From Chloroflexota bacterium (GTDB taxonomy: Bacteria > Chloroflexota > Anaerolineae > Anaerolineales > UBA4823), in contig DAOVCZ010000050.1 of the NCBI GenBank assembly GCA_030669775.1, forward strand, positions 1-9,995: a stretch of 9,995 nt of DNA. The letters are read 5' to 3'. The stretch's first letter is position 1, and each line of letters starts with the position of its first letter. Under the pieces are notes generated by a model. The model saw nothing but the letters and a program-made list of their open reading frames with translations, had not been told where the DNA came from and did no database searches. This document shows, in pieces, positions 1 through 5,193 of the stretch. Both the position numbers and the translations under genes were made by a program.

Positions 1-2
1 AT

Positions 3-344
3 GATATTTCTCATATTGCGCGCAGTATCAGATATAGTCCATGGGATAAACCCGAGCGTGCGGCGCTGGATAACCTTTCTCATTCGGTTATCACTACTGA
101 CTGTCCAGATGTTTGGGTTATGGCAGTCAAGCCTGCTTCTCGGGGAGATGGAGTTATCGTTCGCCTTTATGCCCCTGCATTACCCAAGACGCCGGTGATG
201 GTTACAGCCCATCATTTCAAAGTGAAAGGAGCAATATTGTGCGATGCCCGTGAGCACGATCTGGAACCGCTGGAGGTGCGAAATGGCTCTGTCCGGGTGG
301 CAATGCCAGGGACGGTTGCCTCAATCAGATTCTTGCTGGATTAG
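3..344 (+). CDS. C-terminal fragment of a GH38-like alpha-mannosidase (5' end outside window)
   Basis: Frame 3 is open from the first bases of the window to the TAG at 342-344, so this is the last 113 codons of a longer gene whose start lies to the left. The visible part contains VWVMAVKPASRGDGVIVRLY followed by a run of beta-strand-like segments ending in SIRFLLD. This matches the C-terminal beta-sandwich domain of glycoside hydrolase family 38 enzymes, where a 'lKpaedgdGlivRlyE' motif precedes the final strands. Family members remove terminal alpha-mannose from glycans or mannosyl-glycerate-type substrates. The catalytic domain is not in the window, so substrate and activity cannot be judged. 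The in-frame ATG at 120 is internal, because coding character and motif continuity extend upstream of it. No signal for a downstream operon partner is seen: the next gene starts 82 bases later with its own ribosome binding site. Confidence 0.6.
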   Translation, partial: DISHIARSIRYSPWDKPERAALDNLSHSVITTDCPDVWVMAVKPASRGDGVIVRLYAPALPKTPVMVTAHHFKVKGAILCDAREHDLEPLEVRNGSVRVAMPGTVASIRFLLD

Positions 345-426
345 AATAAACATGGATATATGGATTTGCATAGGCGAAACCACGCTTATTATCTGAAGAG
401 TTAATATTAATTGAAGGGAGTCAATA

Positions 427-924
427 ATGCCTGAAGCCGATATCAATTTGGAAGAGCATTGGCAGGAAATCCAATCCGAAATAGCTTCCCGAGGCTTTGT
501 AGTCTATCCTAACTACATTTTTTCAACAGAGCATAAAGCAATATGGCCCGAAGAAGAAGAAATTGCTAAATTTCTTGACCTAGCCGATATGCTTGAACGC
601 AAAATTATCTACGTCCACTCATCCAAATTCGACTCTGAGGAAGCCCTGGATTTACTCTTATTATCTGCACCGAGCGATTTGGTTGATTATGATGTCAAAA
701 CGGTTCGAGAATGCCTGCGTTCTCTTGGTGTTGAGTCTAGTGAAGAAGCCAAGGATTATCTTAAAACCACGAAGTTCTATGAAGGTCACCGAGTGAGTAT
801 TCGGGTGGAGTGGGTTTTTGATGGGATCATACATACCTACTTGAGGAGCCCGGCTTGGTATACCGATATTTCAGAATTAGCTGCGAGGGTTTTAGATCTG
901 AGTGAATCCCTTGTATATGAATGA
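427..924 (+). CDS. Hypothetical protein, 165 aa, acidic, soluble
   Basis: I do not recognise this family. The start is well supported: AAGGGAG at 414-420 sits 6 bases before the ATG at 427, and the frame is open to the TGA at 922-924. The product is acidic and glutamate/aspartate rich (a PEEEE run near residues 41-45). It has a single cysteine (C96), no signal peptide and no hydrophobic stretch long enough for a membrane helix, so it is probably cytoplasmic. Predicted helical segments (about 44-58 and 89-114) flank beta-like stretches such as KIIYVHSS (59-66) and RVSIRVEWVFDG (122-133), which suggests a small alpha/beta fold. By eye the gene is more AT-rich than the operon to its right, which could mean a different history. 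It appears monocistronic, since a terminator follows at 1024-1053. No function is proposed. Confidence 0.7.
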   Translation: MPEADINLEEHWQEIQSEIASRGFVVYPNYIFSTEHKAIWPEEEEIAKFLDLADMLERKIIYVHSSKFDSEEALDLLLLSAPSDLVDYDVKTVRECLRSLGVESSEEAKDYLKTTKFYEGHRVSIRVEWVFDGIIHTYLRSPAWYTDISELAARVLDLSESLVYE

Positions 925-970
925 TCATTTTATTGGCTTGATGCCGCGTAACCTTTCCCTTGAGAGCGAC

Positions 971-989
971 ATGGTTTCAATTAAACCAT
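971..989. repeat. Short inverted repeat (7-bp hairpin) in the intergenic region
   Basis: ATGGTTT (971-977) and AAACCAT (983-989) are perfect reverse complements separated by a 5-base loop. There is no T-run on the plus strand after it and no A-run before it, so it is not a typical rho-independent terminator. It lies 47 bases after the stop of the 165-aa gene and could be a transcript 3'-end stabiliser or a protein-binding operator. A chance palindrome of this size is also possible. Confidence 0.35.
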
Positions 990-1023
990 CCAGGCTGAAT
1001 CCGCGCATTTTTGACGGTAGATA

Positions 1024-1053
1024 CGACGCAATTCGAAATTGCGTCGCCTTTTT
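1024..1053 (+). terminator. Rho-independent terminator downstream of the hypothetical gene
   Basis: A perfect 10-bp stem, CGACGCAATT (1024-1033) with AATTGCGTCG (1037-1046), closes on a 3-base CGA loop and is followed within two bases by TTTTT (1049-1053). This is a classical intrinsic terminator for plus-strand transcription. It most likely ends the transcript of the 165-aa gene, 100 bases downstream of that stop codon. No A-run precedes the stem on the plus strand, so it is not obviously bidirectional. Confidence 0.8.
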
Positions 1054-1071
1054 GAATCATTTATGTATAAT
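1043..1071 (+). promoter_or_regulatory. Probable promoter for the TGS GTPase gene (TATAAT -10)
   Basis: A consensus -10 hexamer TATAAT is at 1066-1071, about 35 bases before the GTPase start codon. With a 17-base spacer the -35 position falls on 1043-1048 (GTCGCC), a poor match, so promoter strength would rest on the -10 or on an activator. TTGCGT at 1039-1044 is a better -35 match but would need a 21-base spacer. Transcription would begin near 1078, giving a leader of about 28 bases. The -35 region overlaps the 3' arm of the preceding terminator. Confidence 0.45.
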
Positions 1072-1105
1072 AGTTAAGTAACGCGAATTACTTGAGGTTT
1101 GATAC

Positions 1106-2092
1106 ATGCCCACCAATCTTCCCCCAGATTTTTACGAGGCTGAAAAGCGCTACCGTCTGGCCAAATCACCAGCGGAGAAGATCGCCTGTCTGGAAGAGAT
1201 GCTGAGCATCATCCCCAAGCATAAAGGCACTGACCATATTCGCGCTGACTACCGCAGGCAGATCTCCAAGCTGAAAACTGCCTCGCGTACCCAGAAAGGC
1301 GGCAGCATCCATGTTTCCGCTTTCCGCATCGACCGGGAAGGACCGGGACAGGTCGTCGTGCTGGGACCAACCAATGTGGGTAAATCTGCATTGGTTGATG
1401 CCCTCACGAACGCTACCCCCGAGGTCGCCCCCACACCTTACACCACCTGGAGACCAACCCCGGGGATGATGCTGGTCGATAATGTGCAAATCCAACTCAT
1501 TGACACCCCTCCGCTCGATCGCGAGTATCTCGAACCAGAGTTAATTGACCTCATCCGCCGCTCGGATCTGATCTTGCTGGTGCTTGATTTGCAAACGCAC
1601 CCGGATCAACAGCTGGAGACCACCATCGAAATATTGAAACAAAACCGCATTGTCCCCCTGAACTTGAAAGACAGCAGTGAAGAAGAACAATATGTTTGGT
1701 ACGTTCCTGTCATAGTTTTGACCAATAAATGTGATGATGAGAGCCTGGATGAAATCTGCGAGATATTCCGAGAACTGCTCGAGGATGAATGGCCGATCCT
1801 TTCTGTCTCCGCAAGTACAGGGCGCAACTTTGATCAATTAAGACAATCTATCTTCGACAGCCTGGATTTGATTCGTGTATATTCAAAAGCACCAGACGAA
1901 GAACCTGATTTCAGTGAACCGGTGGTCTTGAAGGAGGGGGCTACCCTTGAGGAATTCGCCAAAGAGATCCACAAGGATTTTCATGAGAAACTCAAATTCG
2001 CCAGAGTCTGGGGGAGCACGGCGTTTGACGGGCAGATGGTCCAGCGCGACTATATCCTCCAGGATGGGGATGTGGTCGAGCTGCGCATCTGA
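1106..2092 (+). CDS. DRG/Obg-like GTPase with C-terminal TGS domain
   Basis: This is a 328-aa P-loop GTPase of the TRAFAC translation-factor class. Residues 1-75 are a basic helical N-terminal region. The G domain spans about 82-262: G1 is GPTNVGKS (87-94), G2 is probably within PYTTWRPTPG (111-120), G3 is DTPP (133-136, where DxPG is usual), G4 is NKCD (207-210) and G5 is SAS (235-237). A TGS domain fills about 272-328, with KFARVWG and a final LQDGDVVELRI, closely resembling DRG (Rbg) proteins of archaea and eukaryotes. Relatives act on ribosomes or RNA during translation, and a similar cytoplasmic role is inferred. The start is supported by GAGG at 1094-1097, 8 bases before the ATG. It lacks the Obg glycine-rich N-terminal fold, so it is not ObgE. 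It appears to be a single-gene unit convergent with etfB. Confidence 0.85.
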   Translation: MPTNLPPDFYEAEKRYRLAKSPAEKIACLEEMLSIIPKHKGTDHIRADYRRQISKLKTASRTQKGGSIHVSAFRIDREGPGQVVVLGPTNVGKSALVDALTNATPEVAPTPYTTWRPTPGMMLVDNVQIQLIDTPPLDREYLEPELIDLIRRSDLILLVLDLQTHPDQQLETTIEILKQNRIVPLNLKDSSEEEQYVWYVPVIVLTNKCDDESLDEICEIFRELLEDEWPILSVSASTGRNFDQLRQSIFDSLDLIRVYSKAPDEEPDFSEPVVLKEGATLEEFAKEIHKDFHEKLKFARVWGSTAFDGQMVQRDYILQDGDVVELRI

Positions 2093-2120
2093 AACCTTAA
2101 TTTCTCTTTCCCACCTCTGA

Positions 2121-2924
2121 TTAAACTTCTACCTCTTTCCTTAATATGCCAGCTAATTCCTGGACAACCTCACCAGGTGAGCCCTGTAAGAATTCCCGTC
2201 TGCGTTCTCGATAAGGGGCTTCGGCTAATCCAGTTACAATCGTAGGCGAGCCAGTCAGACCGATATGCCCGGGCTCAGCATCTAGATCTCCAGCATCCCA
2301 CACTGTCAAACGATCCTTTTCGAGCGCCCAAGACCTGAGCCGATAATCCATGAAGCGCGGCTCGTTGCAGGCCGTCTTTACCGAGATCACACAGGGTAAA
2401 GGTACTTCAAGGATTTCATAGCCACCCTTGATTTCTCTCCGCCCGCGAGCGGTCCGCAGAGTTTGATCGATACTCACATCAGTCAACAGAGTCAGCTGGG
2501 GTATATTCAACCATTCTGCCAAGCCCGGCGGAACTTGCCCGGTAGCACCATCGGAGGATTCCTCACCACACAAAATCACATCGACATCTCCGATCTTCCG
2601 GATGCCCTGGACTAAAGTATAGGTGGTCGCCAAAGTATCTGCGCCAGCGAATGCCGGATCGCTGAGCAGGTAGATATGGTCGGCGCCCATCGCCAGAGCT
2701 ACCCGCAAATTCGGCTCAAAGAAGGGCGGTCCCATAGAGAGCAAGCTGATCCGTCCCCCGTAGCGGTCTTTCATTGACAAAGCCATTTCCATCGCATTCA
2801 TATCGGGTGGGTTGATCTCGCTGCGGGCATTTGTTCTCTCCAGTAAATGGGTTTCTGGATCAACGCGAATCTCCTCCGGTTTGGGGACCACTTTCACACA
2901 CACCACAATCTGCAGCTCAGCCAA
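2121..2924 (-). CDS. etfB: Electron transfer flavoprotein beta subunit
   Basis: EtfB is the small subunit of the FAD-containing EtfAB heterodimer, which carries electrons between dehydrogenases (often acyl-CoA dehydrogenases) and a reductase. Some EtfAB complexes bifurcate electrons with a second FAD in this subunit. The 267-aa product opens with LQIVVCVKVVP (4-14) and has the nucleotide-binding segment CGEESSDGATGQVPP (119-133), a variant of the usual 'CGxqaxDgdTaqvgP'. SVKTACNEPRFMDY (181-194) matches the conserved region that contacts EtfA. The start is a TTG at 2924: no in-frame ATG lies nearby, GGGAGG is 6 bases upstream, and the product then begins at the conserved first strand. Its first 8 bases overlap the end of etfA, implying translational coupling. 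It is the last gene of the operon. Whether this ETF is of the bifurcating type cannot be decided here. Confidence 0.93.
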   Translation of the reverse strand: MAELQIVVCVKVVPKPEEIRVDPETHLLERTNARSEINPPDMNAMEMALSMKDRYGGRISLLSMGPPFFEPNLRVALAMGADHIYLLSDPAFAGADTLATTYTLVQGIRKIGDVDVILCGEESSDGATGQVPPGLAEWLNIPQLTLLTDVSIDQTLRTARGRREIKGGYEILEVPLPCVISVKTACNEPRFMDYRLRSWALEKDRLTVWDAGDLDAEPGHIGLTGSPTIVTGLAEAPYRERRREFLQGSPGEVVQELAGILRKEVEV

Positions 2925-3939
2925 TGCTCACCTCCCGCTCTGCTGAAAGGGCTTCGATCAGGGCAGGAACAATTTGGTGCACATCCCCCACAATACAATA
3001 GTCTGCATAATCAAAAATTGGCGCCTCTGGGTCGGAGTTAATCGCAATCACAATATCAGCCTTTTCAATTCCAACCACAAAATGGAACGCACCGCTGATG
3101 CCGCAGCATATGGCGACCTTGGGACTGCTGACTACACCCGTTTGACCGATTTGCCGCTCTCGCTCAATATGTCCCTCATCAACCGGAGGGCGCGTCGCGC
3201 CGATCTCGCCTCCCAACAATTGTGCTAATTGACCTAGCATATTGAAATCGCCGTCCACCCCACGACCGCCAGCAACCAGCACCGGGACACGCGTCAGGTC
3301 GACCCCCTCTCCAATTGAGCGTTCGACCGTGCGAGTTTTGATCACATCCTCTGTCAAATCCAGAGAGATTGGGATAATTTTTCCTACATTCTTTCGATCA
3401 AGTTCCCCGGGTGAAAATACTCCCGGACGAACAGTTGCCATTTGAGGACGATGTTGAGCCATCTCAATTAGAGCCAGCACACCACCCCCAAATCCTGAGA
3501 CTTCACATACCAGCCTTTCATCCCGAGGATTCATATACAGATCGGTGCAGTCAGCGTTAAGCCCTGTCCGCAGTCGTACTGCCAAGCGCCCTGCCAGATC
3601 ACGTCCATTCGGTGTTGCCCCCAACAAGAAAACAGACGGTTTCGCTGCCATGAGAGCTTCGAATGCAGCCTTTGAATAAGCTTCAATTGTGAAATACTCT
3701 AGGAGCGGATCATCCCCCAACCAGACCTCATCCAAACCGTAGGCAAAACCCTCAGCAGCCAGTTCACCCAACTTATGGCCAAGTAGCAGGCCTGCCAACT
3801 GCCAGCCAAGCTGGTTGCAAATCTGGCGACCTTTAGCGATTAGTTCTAAGGATACACCCGCCAATCCATCGGCCTCGACCTCTAAATAGACCCAAATCGA
3901 TTTTCTTTCCTGGTCTATCCCATACAGAGAAGATACCAT
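2917..3939 (-). CDS. etfA: Electron transfer flavoprotein alpha subunit
   Basis: EtfA carries the main FAD of the EtfAB heterodimer. The 340-aa product has an N-terminal alpha/beta domain (about 15-200) with the conserved FLLGATPNGRDLAGRLAVRL (104-123). The C-terminal FAD domain is complete: GATRPPVDEGH (247-257), QIGQTG (263-268), CGISGAFHF (279-287), AINSDPEAPIFDYADY (299-314) and GD (318-319). There is no N-terminal ferredoxin extension, unlike some bifurcating EtfA proteins. The ATG at 3939 has AGGA at 3947-3950, 7 bases upstream. A 67-base gap separates it from the HdrD-like gene, the largest gap in the operon. A weak promoter-like pair there (TTGAAT, 17 bases, TATCCT on the minus strand, 4010-3982) could give some independent expression, but this is uncertain. 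The end overlaps etfB by 8 bases. Confidence 0.95.
   Translation of the reverse strand: MVSSLYGIDQERKSIWVYLEVEADGLAGVSLELIAKGRQICNQLGWQLAGLLLGHKLGELAAEGFAYGLDEVWLGDDPLLEYFTIEAYSKAAFEALMAAKPSVFLLGATPNGRDLAGRLAVRLRTGLNADCTDLYMNPRDERLVCEVSGFGGGVLALIEMAQHRPQMATVRPGVFSPGELDRKNVGKIIPISLDLTEDVIKTRTVERSIGEGVDLTRVPVLVAGGRGVDGDFNMLGQLAQLLGGEIGATRPPVDEGHIERERQIGQTGVVSSPKVAICCGISGAFHFVVGIEKADIVIAINSDPEAPIFDYADYCIVGDVHQIVPALIEALSAEREVSIG
2931..2936 (-). promoter_or_regulatory. Shine-Dalgarno deciding the TTG start of etfB
   Basis: GGGAGG on the minus strand lies within the last codons of etfA and is 6 bases upstream of the TTG at 2924-2922. No ATG or GTG in the etfB frame is better placed, so this site fixes the start codon as TTG. 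Confidence 0.75.
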
Positions 3940-4006
3940 CTAATTATCCTGATACCTCAATTCCGCAAGTGTCATGATTCAAGGATAGGAATGAAACCAA
4001 AATAAT

Positions 4007-5179
4007 TCAAAGCGCACGAGCAGCGATCTCGGCGATATCGCGCACCTCAAAGTTTTCAGTTTTACGCACTTTGAGGCTGTCCTCCAGGCAGGCAACGCAG
4101 AATGGACATGCCGCAGCCAGGATGTCCGCCCCAGTTTGAACGGCTTGTTCAACTCTTAAATCGGAGAAACGCTCACCGATAGGGGTTTCCAGCCACATCC
4201 GGCCTCCCCCACCCCCGCAGCAAAGAGCATCTTCAGCGGAGTTCTCCATCTCGACCAGCTCGACTCCAGGGATAGATTTCAGGATTTCTCGGGGAGCTTG
4301 ATATTCTTGGTTAATACGACCCAGGTAGCAAGGATCCTGGAAAGTTACCTGTAGATCCAAGGGCTTCATAAATTGAAGGCGTCCTTCTGAGATCAAGTTG
4401 AAAAGGTATTGCGTGTAATGGAGAGGTTGAAAACCATTCGAGAATGGGGGGTAATGATTGCGGAAAACATCGTAGCAATGCGGTGAGATCGTCACCATTT
4501 GAGTGACACCTCGCTCCTGAAAAACTTGAGCTGTTTTAGCTGCTACCTCCTCGAAGTAGTGTTTGTGGCCGACGCTCAACACCGCTTCACCGCAGCAAGG
4601 TTCCTCTTCCCCAAGGAAACCAAACTCCACACCTGCTCCCCTGAGTATATGAACAAGCGCAGAGGCGATCTTCTGCGCCCGCTGGTCATAGGATGAGGTA
4701 CAGCCGATATACAACATCACTTCATGCTCTTGGGGATTGAAAATTGGTATGTCTAAATTATTCGCCCACAGTGCGCGCTGCGTAGGTGGTTGCGACCAGG
4801 GATTGTCGTTCCAGAATATCGACCACATCAAGGATGGCAAACCCTTTTCAGGATTGCGGTTTTCCCAGGCTACAGTCCTTAAGCTGCGAAACACATCCAC
4901 GATATTCACGCCTCGAGGACAGTAAGCTTCGCACTGGGCACAGGTCGTGCACAGCCACAGGCTGCCATTCTTCTCCTGCAAACCCAGTTGAGCCTGGCGC
5001 ATCAGGGTGCGTACTGAGAGGGGCTTCTGTCTAACCAATCCCCAGGGACAAATTGCTGTGCAAACCCCGCATTGGAAGCACAACGCGGCCGCCCCATCGG
5101 TCAGCTCGATCAACTGCTCCCACAGCTCATCATCGATGAGCAGCACCTCTTCATCAGTGGCTTGTTCGAAATCCGCCAA
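4007..5179 (-). CDS. HdrD-like iron-sulfur oxidoreductase (fused HdrC and HdrB modules), soluble
   Basis: This 390-aa protein fuses a HdrC-type two-cluster ferredoxin module to a HdrB-type CCG module. Cluster motifs are C34-C37-C40-C44P and C77-C80-C83-C87P. Two CCG domains follow. The second is complete (C284, C320-C321-G, C358-P-F-C361) and should hold a noncubane [4Fe-4S] cluster as in HdrB. The first has C160, C195-C196-G and C235, but serine (S232) replaces the first cysteine of the CxxC. The CCGGGGGRMW stretch and the YPPF region near residue 243 resemble the ETF-linked Fe-S oxidoreductases found beside etfAB in many anaerobes. No membrane helix is present, so it should be cytosolic and relay electrons between HdrA and a final acceptor or ETF. 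The start is a TTG 11 bases after the hdrA-like stop; the next methionine is residue 60, after the first cluster. The acceptor substrate is unknown. Confidence 0.88.
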   Translation of the reverse strand: MADFEQATDEEVLLIDDELWEQLIELTDGAAALCFQCGVCTAICPWGLVRQKPLSVRTLMRQAQLGLQEKNGSLWLCTTCAQCEAYCPRGVNIVDVFRSLRTVAWENRNPEKGLPSLMWSIFWNDNPWSQPPTQRALWANNLDIPIFNPQEHEVMLYIGCTSSYDQRAQKIASALVHILRGAGVEFGFLGEEEPCCGEAVLSVGHKHYFEEVAAKTAQVFQERGVTQMVTISPHCYDVFRNHYPPFSNGFQPLHYTQYLFNLISEGRLQFMKPLDLQVTFQDPCYLGRINQEYQAPREILKSIPGVELVEMENSAEDALCCGGGGGRMWLETPIGERFSDLRVEQAVQTGADILAAACPFCVACLEDSLKVRKTENFEVRDIAEIAARAL

Positions 5180-5185
5180 TTTATT

Positions 5186-5193
5186 CCTCCTCA
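5186..5193 (-). promoter_or_regulatory. Shine-Dalgarno deciding the TTG start of the HdrD-like gene
   Basis: TGAGGAGG on the minus strand (5193 to 5186) includes the TGA stop of the upstream HdrA-like gene and ends 6 bases before the TTG at 5179-5177. The stop codon is thus part of the ribosome binding site of the next gene, which suggests coupled translation. Confidence 0.75.

Noticed and set aside
1..198. Frame-1 ORF at the window start
   Set aside because: Frame 3 across the same bases is open from the window edge to 344 and carries the GH38 C-terminal motif. The frame-1 product resembles nothing and is a shadow.
120..344. ATG at 120 as a true gene start (74 aa)
   Set aside because: The frame is open and coding-like upstream to base 3, and the conserved motif begins before this methionine (VWV directly precedes it), so it is internal to a longer gene.
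366..394. Promoter-like pair TTGCAT, 17 bases, TTATCT before the 165-aa gene
   Set aside because: Both boxes are poor matches to consensus; the gene probably has a promoter in 345-420, but I cannot place it.
3982..4010. Minus-strand promoter-like pair TTGAAT, 17 bases, TATCCT before etfA
   Set aside because: Each hexamer matches consensus at only four of six positions and the -35 overlaps the stop codon of the upstream gene. It is mentioned under etfA but not listed as a feature.
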